This document shows positions 25,288 to 34,225 of a stretch of 64,000 nt of DNA, piece by piece. Source of the DNA: Chamaesiphon sp031376885 (GTDB lineage Bacteria > Cyanobacteriota > Cyanobacteriia > Cyanobacteriales > Chamaesiphonaceae); the NCBI GenBank assembly GCA_031376885.1, contig JANMEL010000286.1:15769-79768 (forward strand), read 5' to 3'. A program made the translations under genes and the position numbers. The notes below the pieces were generated by a model, which worked only from the letters and a program-made list of their open reading frames with translations, was not told the DNA's origin and did no database searches. Numbering within the stretch: position 1 is the stretch's first letter; each line of letters begins with the position of its first letter.

Positions 25288-26469
25288 ATGAATCGTAACT
25301 TCTGGATTATCGCCCTAATTAATTTTATTAATTCACTCAGTGTAACGATTTTAATTCCAACTATTTATCAATATGGGCGAGAATTTAATCTCAATGATTT
25401 TGAAACTAGTTTATTGTTTGCAATTTTTTCGATCGCTCAATTTTTTGCTACTCCAATCATCGGCAAATTATCCGATCGATTTGGCAGAAGACCATTATTA
25501 ATTATTAGTTTAACTGGCACAGTAATTGCTAATTTTCTTGCGGGAACTGCATCAACTGCTGGCATTCTATTTTTCGCTAGATTTTTGGATGGAATTACTG
25601 GGGGCAATATTTCCGTTGCTCAAGCAGTTATTTCTGATGTCACAACTCCAGAAAATCGGGCTAAGGGATTTGGGATATTTGGGGCTTCATTAGGCTTGGG
25701 CTTTGTAATGGGGCCAGTTTTGAGTTTAGTCGCTCAACAAAGGTCTTTGGGGACTGCATTTTTAGTGGCTTCAGTGGTTGCAACGATCGCGTTAATTATT
25801 ACGATCTTTTTCTTGCCAGAAACTTTAACAACTAAAGCAGATCCGAGTAAGAACATATTCGATCTAGGCTTGGGCGATCTGATTAGGGGGCTAACATTTC
25901 CTAGAGTAGGTCTTTTATTTATTATCAATTTTTGTGTTGGTACAACATTTACGATTTTTACATTTGCGTTTCAGCCTTACTATCTAAATGTTTTACATCA
26001 GGATAATAAATCCCTAACTATTCTATTTTTTGCAATTGGAGTTGTTGGAGTCTTGATGCAAACCAAAGGAATCAAGTTTATGACGAGACGAATCGATCTA
26101 GTCAAGATTTTATTCTTGGGTTTATTTTTTCGGAGCTTATCTTTTATGCTGATGCCTTTGGTTCCTGACATTCACTTTTTTCTTGCGGTTGCTATTCTCT
26201 TCGCTCTTTTCAATTCTCTAGTTCAACCAATGATTAGTACCCTAATTTCCCTCAATACCGAACCAGCAGAGCAGGGAAAGATGGCTGGGCTAAATGCTTC
26301 ATACTTGAGTGCAGCTAATGGAATTGGGCCGATTATTGCGGGGCTAATGGTAAATCAAAAAGATCCTTCAACCTACGGCTATCCTCTATATTTGGCAGGT
26401 GGGTTTACTTTCGTTGCTCTATTTTTTGCCATCCGCAATCGACGTAAATATATTCCAGAGGGCATGTAG
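25288..26469 (+). CDS. Major facilitator superfamily efflux transporter
   Basis: The 393-residue protein has 12 predicted membrane segments. The loop 2-3 motif GKLSDRFGRRPLL (about residues 63-75) and the helix 5 motif LGFVMGPVLS are those of the DHA1 drug:H+ antiporter family (TetA/Bmr-like). The substrate is unknown. The start ATG at 25288 gives a short cytoplasmic N-terminus before helix 1. It stands alone; a partial MITE-like element follows its stop. Confidence 0.88.
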   Translation: MNRNFWIIALINFINSLSVTILIPTIYQYGREFNLNDFETSLLFAIFSIAQFFATPIIGKLSDRFGRRPLLIISLTGTVIANFLAGTASTAGILFFARFLDGITGGNISVAQAVISDVTTPENRAKGFGIFGASLGLGFVMGPVLSLVAQQRSLGTAFLVASVVATIALIITIFFLPETLTTKADPSKNIFDLGLGDLIRGLTFPRVGLLFIINFCVGTTFTIFTFAFQPYYLNVLHQDNKSLTILFFAIGVVGVLMQTKGIKFMTRRIDLVKILFLGLFFRSLSFMLMPLVPDIHFFLAVAILFALFNSLVQPMISTLISLNTEPAEQGKMAGLNASYLSAANGIGPIIAGLMVNQKDPSTYGYPLYLAGGFTFVALFFAIRNRRKYIPEGM

Positions 26470-26470
26470 A

Positions 26471-26579
26471 TGAGGGGATAGGGAATAGGGAATAGGGAAT
26501 AGGGGATGGACATACCTTAAATTTCATACCCACATTCAGGAACGCCTGAAAATGATGTTTTTACTTTCTCAGGAAGTCT
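26471..26579 (+). mobile_element. Partial MITE-like element at a gene junction
   Basis: Gggaata repeats (26472-26506) are followed by a unique stretch and the right terminal motif actttctcaggaagtct (26563-26579), the same order as at 15000-15093. The end overlaps the stop codon of the convergent ABC permease gene. There is a small internal hairpin, caggaacgcctg. Confidence 0.6.
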
Positions 26580-27510
26580 AATCTTGTGTTGATGTTTGTA
26601 ATTGAAAATAGACCAAAACTGATGTAAAAGCTAACAATACCATTGCGGCGGCTGCGGCGTAACCAAGATCGAATTGAGCAAAGGCGCGATCGTAAATATA
26701 ATATACTAGTAAATTGGTGGAATTTAGCGGCCCACCGCCAGTAATGATATATACCTGCTCAAAACTTTTGAGGGTGAAAATTGCCGTAGTAATTGCCGCA
26801 AAGATTAATGTTGGTTGGATGCCTGGGAAAGTAATGTACCAAAATTGTTGCCAACCATTCGCCCCATCCAATTCGGCTGCTTCATAATGACTGCTCGGAA
26901 TCGTTTGCAATCCCGCCAAAAATACCACTAGATTAAAACCGATTTGTTTCCACACACTCAATAAAATGATAACAGGCATCGCCCACACCGGATCGCTCAA
27001 CCAGGCAATTTTATCGATGCCAAAATTAGCCAACAATCCATTCATCGCACCATCCGTTTGAAAAATCCACCGAAACCCCAATCCAGCAGCTACCAAAGAG
27101 ACGATCGAAGGGATAAAATAAATCGTCCGCAATAACCCCGTCAATGGTAAATTTTGGTTGAGCAACACCGCCAAGCCTAATGGAATAATGATACTCGGAA
27201 TCACTGTACCGATCGTAAAATAAAGCGTATTCACAATCACTTGCCAAAAGTCTGGAGTGAGGAATAATCGGATATAGTTATTCATACCCACCCAATGTAC
27301 GCCCGATCGCGTAAAACTCCCCCCCGTAAAACTGAGATACCCTAGATATATCATCGGGAAGATCAGAAATATCCCCAACAGTATTAAAGCTGGTGCTAGA
27401 AATATACTTGCAGCAACCCCTTCTCGATCGATTAAAATGCTCACTCGATCGAATATACTGTTTATCGTACCAACACCGATGGGAACCGATCGACGCTCTT
27501 TAATGGTCAT
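26578..27510 (-). CDS. Sugar ABC transporter permease, MalF/UgpA-like
   Basis: The 310-residue protein has six membrane segments and the permease EAA loop YEAAELDGANGWQQFWYITF before PGIQPTL, in the position usual for carbohydrate (CUT1) permeases. It would form a pair with a MalG-like permease, an ATPase and a binding protein, but none is adjacent, so the partners are encoded elsewhere, as is common in cyanobacteria (for example for glucosylglycerol or trehalose import). Substrate not assignable. The last codons adjoin a MITE-like end, so a changed C-terminus is possible. Confidence 0.88.
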   Translation of the reverse strand: MTIKERRSVPIGVGTINSIFDRVSILIDREGVAASIFLAPALILLGIFLIFPMIYLGYLSFTGGSFTRSGVHWVGMNNYIRLFLTPDFWQVIVNTLYFTIGTVIPSIIIPLGLAVLLNQNLPLTGLLRTIYFIPSIVSLVAAGLGFRWIFQTDGAMNGLLANFGIDKIAWLSDPVWAMPVIILLSVWKQIGFNLVVFLAGLQTIPSSHYEAAELDGANGWQQFWYITFPGIQPTLIFAAITTAIFTLKSFEQVYIITGGGPLNSTNLLVYYIYDRAFAQFDLGYAAAAAMVLLAFTSVLVYFQLQTSTQD

Positions 27511-27550
27511 TCGCTAGCTTTTGGGACAGCCTTTCAATCATAACTAAATT

Positions 27551-28438
27551 GTGGACGGATTTTTAAACCTAAATAAATCACCAGAGTGGACTTCTCACGA
27601 TTGCGTCGCCAAACTGCGGCGGATTTTGCAGACCAAAAAAATCGGTCATGGAGGTACACTAGATCCCAAAGCTGTGGGAGTACTGCCGATCGCGATCGGC
27701 AAAGCCACTCGACTGTTACAATACTTGCCAGAAGGAAAAGCTTATCGCGCGCTCATCCGCTTGGGAATCCAAACAACGACAGATGACTTAGAAGGAGAAA
27801 TTATCTATTCCCAGCCAGCTAGAGATGTGACAATCGAGCAAATTCAGGCGGCTATTCCCCAGTTTATCGGCAAAATCGAGCAGACACCACCGATTTATAG
27901 TGCCATTCAAGTCAATGGGCAAAGATTATACAAATTAGCACGAGCGGGGGAGACAGTAGAAGTACCCACCCGACTCGTGGATATTCACAGTATCGATATC
28001 CTCAATTGGCTCCCAGGCGACTATCCCGAAGTCGAAGTGCAGATTGCTTGTGGTGGCGGTACATATATTCGTTCGATCGCCCGCGATTTGGGTGCTAGGC
28101 TAGGTACAAGAGGTGTATTGGCATTTCTAGAGCGGAATGCTAGTTGCGGCTTTAGATTGGCGGATAGCATCACTCTAGAGCAGCTAATTCAACAGCAGGA
28201 AGCGAGTACGTTTATACCAATCTCTCCCAGTCGCGGTTTGGCTCATTTAGCCGCAATTACTCTACCAGATGCGGAGACGATTAAATATTGGAGTCAAGGA
28301 AAACGTTTACCAGTGACAACTTTAGCATTGAGCGGTTATGTCAGGGTGATTGATGATGCAGATAATTGTTTGGGTGTCGGTGAGGTAACAGAGACAGAGG
28401 AAGGGAAGTTATTAGTACCTCAGACAGTATTGATTTAG
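27551..28438 (+). CDS. truB: tRNA pseudouridine(55) synthase
   Basis: TruB makes pseudouridine-55 in the T-loop of tRNAs. The 295-residue product shows the start GFLNLNKSPEWTSHD, the catalytic block GHGGTLDPKAVGVLP with Asp38, the KAYRALIRLG strand, YSAIQVNGQRLYKLAR-type block and the GTYIRSIARDLG motif. Translation starts at a GTG (27551), with no better ATG nearby. It is divergent from the ABC permease with only 40 bases between the two starts, so their promoters must overlap. Confidence 0.96.
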   Translation: MDGFLNLNKSPEWTSHDCVAKLRRILQTKKIGHGGTLDPKAVGVLPIAIGKATRLLQYLPEGKAYRALIRLGIQTTTDDLEGEIIYSQPARDVTIEQIQAAIPQFIGKIEQTPPIYSAIQVNGQRLYKLARAGETVEVPTRLVDIHSIDILNWLPGDYPEVEVQIACGGGTYIRSIARDLGARLGTRGVLAFLERNASCGFRLADSITLEQLIQQQEASTFIPISPSRGLAHLAAITLPDAETIKYWSQGKRLPVTTLALSGYVRVIDDADNCLGVGEVTETEEGKLLVPQTVLI

Positions 28439-28593
28439 GCGATCGATATATCAACACCAAGGAATTAGCGTTTAATTATATCCAAATTTACGATCGTTCG
28501 CAACCTTGATGAGCGGCAATTGATGAATTGCAATTATTTAGTTCTCAGGGCTAAGGTAAAATGAAGACCTTAGATATTTAGATCGATCGAGTT

Positions 28594-29787
28594 ATGGAAG
28601 CTACTCCCAGTCAGATTAGTCAAGCGGTACAAAAGTTGTATGATACATATCCTTTTCCTCCCGAACCTTTATTAGATGAAGCTCCACCAGGATTTAATTG
28701 GCGATGGCATTGGGAAGCAGCATATAATTTTTGTACTGGGCAAATGCCTAGTCGTCGGGATGTCCGAATTCTCGATGCTGGTTGCGGTACGGGAGTCAGT
28801 ACAGATAGTTTAGTCCATCTCAATCCCCAGGCGCAAGTAACGGCGATCGATCTGAGTCCTGGCGCACTCAAAGTAGCGATCGAGCGGTGTCAGCGATCGG
28901 GGGCAAATCGGGTCGAATTTCATCATCTGAGTCTATTCGATGTTGACACTCTACCAGGGCAATTTGACCTAATTAACTCTGTTGGTGTGCTCCACCATAC
29001 CCCAGATCCAATTCGGGGCATTCAAGCCTTGGCGGGCAAATTAGCCCCTGGTGGATTGATGCACATTTTTGTGTATGGTGAATTGGGGCGGTGGGAGATT
29101 AAACTGATGCAAGAAGCGATCGAATTATTGCAAGGCGATCGACGCGGTGATTATCAGGATGGAGTGAAAATAGGTCGATCGATCTTTGCCTCTTTGCCTG
29201 CAACTAATCGACTAGTAAAACGCGAACAAGACCGATGGGCGATCGAGAATCACAAAGACGAATGCTTCGCCGATATGTACGTTCATCCCCAAGAGATTGA
29301 TTATAATATTCAGACGTTATTTGAATTAATTGATGCTTCTGGGTTAGATTTTGTCGGCTTTTCAAATCCTGATTTTTGGAATTTGGACAGACTCTTGGGC
29401 AAAGCACCAGAAGCACTGGAACGTGCTAAAAAATTAGATCTTCGCGCTCAATATCGCCTGATCGAATTACTAGATCCAGAAGTCGCTCACTATGAATTTT
29501 TCCTATCCAAGCCAACCCTACCAGCACGGATAGATTGGGCGCAGGATGAAGCATTACTTGCCGCGATTCCCCACCGACATCCCTGTATTGAAGGGTGGGA
29601 AAGCAAGCACCTATTTAACTATGATTGGAAATTGATTAATATCTCTGATACCGATTTGGCCTTTATGCAAATTTGCGATCGCAATCGAGAGCAAAAACTA
29701 AGTGTCAGTGAAATTATCAAAACATTAGATTTTTCAATCGCTGATGTCCGATCGCTCCTCACCAATAAATTGATTATGTTAGGCTAA
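28594..29787 (+). CDS. Class I SAM-dependent methyltransferase, cyanobacterial two-domain type
   Basis: The 397-residue protein begins with a short helical module (VQKLYDTYPFPPEPLLDEAP), then a methyltransferase domain with motif I ILDAGCGTGVSTD (residues 59-71), AIDLSPGAL and SVGVLHHTPDP. A C-terminal region of about 170 residues (from about residue 230) has no motif I know. The YPFPxxP opening is shared by a family of cyanobacterial and plastid-type methyltransferases of unknown substrate. It converges on the SDR gene with a four-base overlap. Confidence 0.85.
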   Translation: MEATPSQISQAVQKLYDTYPFPPEPLLDEAPPGFNWRWHWEAAYNFCTGQMPSRRDVRILDAGCGTGVSTDSLVHLNPQAQVTAIDLSPGALKVAIERCQRSGANRVEFHHLSLFDVDTLPGQFDLINSVGVLHHTPDPIRGIQALAGKLAPGGLMHIFVYGELGRWEIKLMQEAIELLQGDRRGDYQDGVKIGRSIFASLPATNRLVKREQDRWAIENHKDECFADMYVHPQEIDYNIQTLFELIDASGLDFVGFSNPDFWNLDRLLGKAPEALERAKKLDLRAQYRLIELLDPEVAHYEFFLSKPTLPARIDWAQDEALLAAIPHRHPCIEGWESKHLFNYDWKLINISDTDLAFMQICDRNREQKLSVSEIIKTLDFSIADVRSLLTNKLIMLG

Positions 29788-30731
29788 ACCACCAGTTGAG
29801 GGTGAATGAGATCGTACCCTGCTGTTTTGAGCTTTTGATTGCTGACTCGCAAACTCTTGCGTTGAAAGCTCAATCTGGAAGAATCCCAATTTACTGGCGG
29901 CAAATTATAATCGTCACAAACACGTTTTACCTGTTCTTTGACGGTCATTTGACTGTCATCGACCAGATTATAAACTCCATTGAGCTGATTCAACCGAGCA
30001 AACTCGATCGCGCCAATGATATCATCGCGGTGAATCCAGTTGACAAAACGATTACCATTTCCTGGGATCGTCATTCCAGCTAAACCGCCAAACATGCCCA
30101 CCAACTCCCGCCCAGGGCCATAAATCCCCCCTAGTCGCAGCACACAAACCTTTTGATGTTGATTGGCTGCTTGGAGGATGATTTGCTCGGAGTCGTACAG
30201 TACCTGACTTTTATGTTCCATGGGGTCAATTTGGTCAGTCTCATCTACCCATTCTCCCTGACGATCGCCATACACAGAGCAGCTACTCAAATAGATAATC
30301 TGCTTAACGGTAGGAGCCTGCTCTAGAGCCTCGATTAAATTTTTGGTCGTAGTTAGGTAAGTAGCTGCATAAGTGGCTTCATCGGCTGGTTGGGAACCCG
30401 TGGGAGCAATACTGACGACCAAAGTATCTTGACCTTCGAGTAGTGAATGTACTGCTGTGAGATCGTCTCCTTTCATGACGATCGCTTTTGAGACGATTTC
30501 CCCCAGTAGAGCCACTCGTGCTCTACTTGTGGTAGTAGCCGTGACAAAATGTCCCTGCTCTTGCCAACAATCAGCTAAGGCGGTTCCCACATACCCACAC
30601 CCCAGAATAGCGATGTTCTCAGAGCTAGCGCGACTCTGACTCTGCTGACGAATCAACTCACTGAGGAGATCCATATTCAATCCAGGAATATGTTTGTCAA
30701 AAGGATTATTTCGATCGATGGGGTTGTACAT
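29784..30731 (-). CDS. NAD(P)-dependent epimerase-like SDR protein (YeeZ-like)
   Basis: The 315-residue protein has a Rossmann nucleotide-binding start IAILGCGYVGTALAD (about residues 41-55) after a 40-residue extension, and a YLSSCSVYGD segment with the serine and tyrosine of extended SDRs. The lysine of YxxxK is not in the usual place (VYGDRQGEW), so catalysis may differ, as in the YeeZ group. The last segment YDLIHPQLVV is family-like. The stop overlaps the convergent methyltransferase stop by four bases. Confidence 0.8.
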   Translation of the reverse strand: MYNPIDRNNPFDKHIPGLNMDLLSELIRQQSQSRASSENIAILGCGYVGTALADCWQEQGHFVTATTTSRARVALLGEIVSKAIVMKGDDLTAVHSLLEGQDTLVVSIAPTGSQPADEATYAATYLTTTKNLIEALEQAPTVKQIIYLSSCSVYGDRQGEWVDETDQIDPMEHKSQVLYDSEQIILQAANQHQKVCVLRLGGIYGPGRELVGMFGGLAGMTIPGNGNRFVNWIHRDDIIGAIEFARLNQLNGVYNLVDDSQMTVKEQVKRVCDDYNLPPVNWDSSRLSFQRKSLRVSNQKLKTAGYDLIHPQLVV

Positions 30732-30959
30732 TGTGCTTGTGGCGGTGGGTTAACGATACTTTGCATGGGCATAAATTGCCCTGTGGTCAAAAACATTTAG
30801 AGTGGTGTTCGTGTTACCGACGAAGATGCTTTACTCAAGATCGGGGCTGTGTGTTTGCACCCCATATAAGTACACACTTTCTTAATTGCCGCAATAAGTC
30901 TTAACATAACACGAGTTCGACTGTTCCGATCGTACGGTCGAAGTAGGGTCATCGACAAT

Positions 30960-31082
30960 AGACCTCCTGCGAAAGTAAAAGCACAATCATTTTCAATACC
31001 GTTTTCATCTAAAATTCCCCCTATCCCCTATTCCCTATCCCCTATTCCCTATCCCCTATTCCCTGACTTTCGCAGGAAGTCT
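30960..31082. mobile_element. Complete MITE-like element with 17-base terminal inverted repeats
   Basis: The left end agacctcctgcgaaagt (30960-30976) and the right end actttcgcaggaagtct (31066-31082) are reverse complements with one mismatch. Between them lie 27 bases of aaaagcacaatcattttcaa-type sequence, attcccccta and a cctattccctatcccctatt tandem run. The element is 123 bases, non-coding, and bounded by TA on both sides, as expected for elements mobilised by an IS630/mariner-type transposase. Partial copies lie at 15000-15093, 26471-26579 and perhaps 22215-22352. Confidence 0.75.
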
Positions 31083-31092
31083 AGACCTCTGC

Positions 31093-31098
31093 TATAAT
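31093..31098 (+). promoter_or_regulatory. Possible -10 box for the 31166 gene
   Basis: A perfect TATAAT lies 68 bases before the start codon and just 10 bases after the MITE-like element. I do not see a good -35 at the right distance, so the assignment is tentative. If real, the element lies right at the upstream edge of the promoter. Confidence 0.35.
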
Positions 31099-31165
31099 GC
31101 TGACCCAGGCTAGCTAGCACTGCTCACGATTCGCTGCTGTCAAACAACAAGCTAGACAGGTAGAC

Positions 31166-32383
31166 ATGAATATAACTATGAAGCTGGCACAAATCGATCG
31201 ATTATCGATCGAATGGATGGAGAAAGTCGCTGCTGTCAATCAAAATTTGCTGGATTTATACGATCTACCTGCTTATCAACGGGTACAGGGTAGTGGGAAT
31301 TCACCGACTAATTTGGTGGGGATGACTCAACAGCAAGTTGGTATTGCATTGACGGCGATCGATTGTTTATTTGAGGATTTAGAATTATTGACTGAGGTAA
31401 TCGATCGAGCGCGAAAAATGCGTCAGGAATTACCAAGTTTATTTATTAGCGAAGATCGATTGGACGAGATATATCAGCTTTTGGTGGGCAAATCGATTCA
31501 GTTGCCATTCGTTCAGACTCCCCTCGCTCAAAGAGATCTTCTCAGTTCCAATCGCCAGATTAGATCGGTTTCACCACTGGAATTGCTCCAGAAAATGGTG
31601 GCGAATTTCACGATCGCTAGAGATATCTTGACCGCTGTAGAAACAGCCTGGAATGAGTTGGAATCCAAGTTAATTACAGCTCATCAATCCTTACTAGAAT
31701 TGCAACAATTAGCCCAAAAATTGCAAGTTCCCACATCACCCGCACTCACCCTCGCTCAAACTAGTTTTAACAATCTTCAAGCCCAGATCGATCGAGATCC
31801 ATTGGGTGTAAGTCAAACCTTCACTCAAGATCTGACCCCATTAATTAATCATACTCGCCACGAACTAGAAAACCTCGCCAAACTCCGCCAAGATCTCCAA
31901 ACCGCATTTGTTACCGCGCATCAAAAATTGCAACAATTACGGACGATCGAGCAAGAGGCGATCGTCGCATATACTGAGAGTCAGAGCAAAATCGGTCATA
32001 ACCTACCCAGGATGTTCATCCCTCCCGAAGAAATAACCGCACTAGAACAATGGTTAGAGCGGTTGGAAACCAAATTTCGATCGGGGATTATCTTACCGAT
32101 TCAAGTCGGCTTGGCAAATTGGACAACTAGAATCGAAGCATACACGATCGCGGCTCGATCGGCACTCACCGCCAATCGACTGCCACTAGATACCAGGAAT
32201 GAATTACGCGGGCGATTGGATGCCCTCACAGCCAAAGCTCTAGGCAAAGGAAGAGCCGAAGATCCCGTTTTGGCAGATTTAGCCGTTCGAGCCAGACTTG
32301 CACTATTCAGCAGCCCTACAGACCTCGATCTGGGTAAAGATTTGGTGATAAAATACGAGCAAAGGTTAAGTTTGCTCCAATAG
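31166..32383 (+). CDS. Conserved helical protein, function unknown
   Basis: The 405-residue protein has no leader or membrane segment. It is almost wholly alpha-helical, rich in Leu, Gln and Glu, with long stretches expected to form coiled coils (for example around residues 160-280, LESKLITAHQSLLELQQLAQ, and NLAKLRQDLQTAFVTAHQKL). I do not recognise a named domain. The first 60 residues and the RLSIEWMEKVAAVNQNLL opening look like conserved cyanobacterial hypotheticals. It is a single gene. Confidence 0.75.
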   Translation: MNITMKLAQIDRLSIEWMEKVAAVNQNLLDLYDLPAYQRVQGSGNSPTNLVGMTQQQVGIALTAIDCLFEDLELLTEVIDRARKMRQELPSLFISEDRLDEIYQLLVGKSIQLPFVQTPLAQRDLLSSNRQIRSVSPLELLQKMVANFTIARDILTAVETAWNELESKLITAHQSLLELQQLAQKLQVPTSPALTLAQTSFNNLQAQIDRDPLGVSQTFTQDLTPLINHTRHELENLAKLRQDLQTAFVTAHQKLQQLRTIEQEAIVAYTESQSKIGHNLPRMFIPPEEITALEQWLERLETKFRSGIILPIQVGLANWTTRIEAYTIAARSALTANRLPLDTRNELRGRLDALTAKALGKGRAEDPVLADLAVRARLALFSSPTDLDLGKDLVIKYEQRLSLLQ

Positions 32384-32417
32384 TCGAATTAAAGCTGCTC
32401 TAAACTAATTGAGAATT

Positions 32418-32544
32418 GAGAATTGCGGATGCATTTACCGCACGGGTTCCCCTGCCTTTAAAAATGCACCAAGCAGAGAATTGCGGATGCATTTATCGCA
32501 CGGGTTCCCCGTCGGTAAAAACGCACCAAGCAGAGAATTGGACT
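32418..32544. repeat. 58-base tandem repeat
   Basis: Units beginning gagaattgcggatgcattta start at 32418 and 32476, with a partial third unit at 32534. The inner part (gcggatgcatttaccgcacg and ggttcccc...aaaatgcaccaagca) differs by a few bases between units. The spacing of exactly 58 bases suggests slippage. No gene in this gap. Confidence 0.75.
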
Positions 32545-32603
32545 ATTAGGATGGGGATTTAAACCCCTGCGTCTTGTTAAACTGACCCCTGACCCCTGCT
32601 ATC

Positions 32604-33257
32604 TTATTTAAGATCGCGATTTAATTGAACCCACTCACGCAACATTTTGACCGATCGATTTAGTCCTTCTGTCTGACAATCGGCGAGAAATTCTAATACT
32701 CTAGTAGATGATAACATCGGGAATGTGGGCGATCTGTCCACACTGACATAACTACCAGATCGCAATTGATAAAATATTAATTCGGCTCCATCATATCGCC
32801 ACAATTCCCCAACACCTAACTTTGCATATAGGGCGAGTTGATTAATTGAGCTGCTGGTAATATCGATTTCTACGGCCAGATCTGGTGGTGGATCTTGAGT
32901 AAAGTCTAACTTAGTTTTCCCGCGTACGGCTGGTTCGTTATCGATATAGTAACAAGAATCTGGTTCTTTTCCTGATTCTAAATCTGGACGCTTAATCGTC
33001 ATTGAGCCACAGGGCAGATAATCTCGATCTAGTTCCTCTGCGATCGTCGATACAAGCTTGTCGATCGATCTATTTCCATATTCGTGTTCAAACAAAGGTG
33101 TCATAAATTCCAAATCTCCTCGTAAATAACTCAATCGCGCTTTTCCATTATCGCCAATTTCTACTAGGAGATTTTCATATAGACTCCAACTGATATTTTG
33201 GAGTAGGGTTCTTTCTTCGCCTGTATTGATAACTGCTAACATTGCTGTACCTCTCAC
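32604..33257 (-). CDS. Uma2 family (DUF820) PD-(D/E)XK nuclease-like protein
   Basis: The 217-residue protein has the Uma2 layout: a LSYLRGDLEFMTPLFEHEYG block, PPPDLAVEIDITSSS (residues 123-137) and YAKLGVGELWRYDG. The PD and ExD residues fit the nuclease-like core. Translation may start at the ATG at 33242 (MLAVINTGEE), since the first five residues look unlike the family. It lies next to a lipase-like gene on the same strand, but the 48-base gap and unrelated roles do not argue strongly for an operon. Confidence 0.85.
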   Translation of the reverse strand: MRGTAMLAVINTGEERTLLQNISWSLYENLLVEIGDNGKARLSYLRGDLEFMTPLFEHEYGNRSIDKLVSTIAEELDRDYLPCGSMTIKRPDLESGKEPDSCYYIDNEPAVRGKTKLDFTQDPPPDLAVEIDITSSSINQLALYAKLGVGELWRYDGAELIFYQLRSGSYVSVDRSPTFPMLSSTRVLEFLADCQTEGLNRSVKMLREWVQLNRDLK

Positions 33258-33304
33258 TAGATATAAGTGGTTGTCTAATTATATCATTGTTCACCATTGA
33301 AAAC

Positions 33305-34006
33305 TCAACTCAGATAACTAGTCCATTGCGATCGAACTTCCGTCGAACCATACCAAATTCCTGGACTGCGGGGCGAATGTTTCACACCTTCAATAATTAG
33401 ATTAGTGGCACCCTTTAGATGTGCGGCTTCGATCGGAATAATGCCATCACCCCAAGTATTGCCATTGCCGCAAGTCATCTCATAACTACTATATGCCAAC
33501 CACTGACCGAGTTTTTTCTCACCATAAATAGATTTACCCGCAACGCAGATATATTTCACATCTGGATAAATTGCATTGGGATAATTATCATTGACGAAAT
33601 TTAGATTTTTCTTCGTCCATCGTTCGCCGCTAATATGTGGCGTACCTAAAGTAATCAGATTAGCAACTTTGGCTCGACAATTCCACAAACCGATCGCATC
33701 AGCCGTCACATCACCATGAACTGTATAGGGAATTTCCCCAATATAAATTCGACTAATCCATCCACCCGCCGAATGTCCGATGAGATTGATTTGCTGACTG
33801 TTGTTATCTGTCAATGCTAAATCGATCGTATCACCCAATTGTCCCAAAATCGGTACCATCGATCGACCCCCCAAAGTCGGCAACCAATCGCGCTTCCGCA
33901 ATGGTACAGTCGTCGTAGGCGTACCGATCGCACTCAAAGCTTCCTGAAGCGGCAAATATACATCAGCACTCTCTAAGTATCCAGGCAATATAACAGTTGG
34001 TAGCAT
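33305..34006 (-). CDS. Alpha/beta hydrolase, lipase-like
   Basis: The 233-residue protein carries the nucleophile elbow INLIGHSAGGWISR (GHSAG with Ser at about residue 76) and an early PTVILPGYLESADVYLPL strand. A late VKHSPRSPGIWYGS could hold the catalytic His, and DGIIP is consistent with the acid region. This resembles cyanobacterial and plant PGAP1/lipase-type hydrolases. It has no leader, so a cytosolic or thylakoid-facing role is likely. The substrate is unknown. Its start codon adjoins a long 7-base tandem repeat. Confidence 0.85.
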   Translation of the reverse strand: MLPTVILPGYLESADVYLPLQEALSAIGTPTTTVPLRKRDWLPTLGGRSMVPILGQLGDTIDLALTDNNSQQINLIGHSAGGWISRIYIGEIPYTVHGDVTADAIGLWNCRAKVANLITLGTPHISGERWTKKNLNFVNDNYPNAIYPDVKYICVAGKSIYGEKKLGQWLAYSSYEMTCGNGNTWGDGIIPIEAAHLKGATNLIIEGVKHSPRSPGIWYGSTEVRSQWTSYLS

Positions 34007-34009
34007 CGG

Positions 34010-34101
34010 ATAGGGGATAGGGGATAGGGGATAGGGGATAGGGGATAGGGGATAGGGAATAGGGAATAGGGAATAGGGAATAGGGAATAGGGAATAGGGA
34101 A
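34010..34101. repeat. Heptanucleotide tandem repeat (GGGGATA then GGGAATA)
   Basis: About 13 units of seven bases: the first half is all ggggata, the second half all gggaata, with one clean switch between them. Shorter runs of the same kind lie at 15000-15036, 22322-22352, 26472-26506 and 31018-31064. It fits the short tandemly repeated repetitive (STRR) class known in cyanobacteria. It abuts the start codon of the lipase-like gene, so its length could affect that gene's promoter. Confidence 0.9.
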
Positions 34102-34225
34102 TGAACTATATCGATCGATCTCAATCTTCCAAATCCTAACATTCCCAGCAGAGGAGAGCAGCCAGTGTTATGATGATGCTCTCAAGCATTGCAACTATTG
34201 CAAATTCACATTTTAAGGACGATCG

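Noticed and set aside
34010..34101. CRISPR or telomere-like repeat
   Set aside because: A 7-base simple tandem repeat without spacers, matching known cyanobacterial STRR runs.
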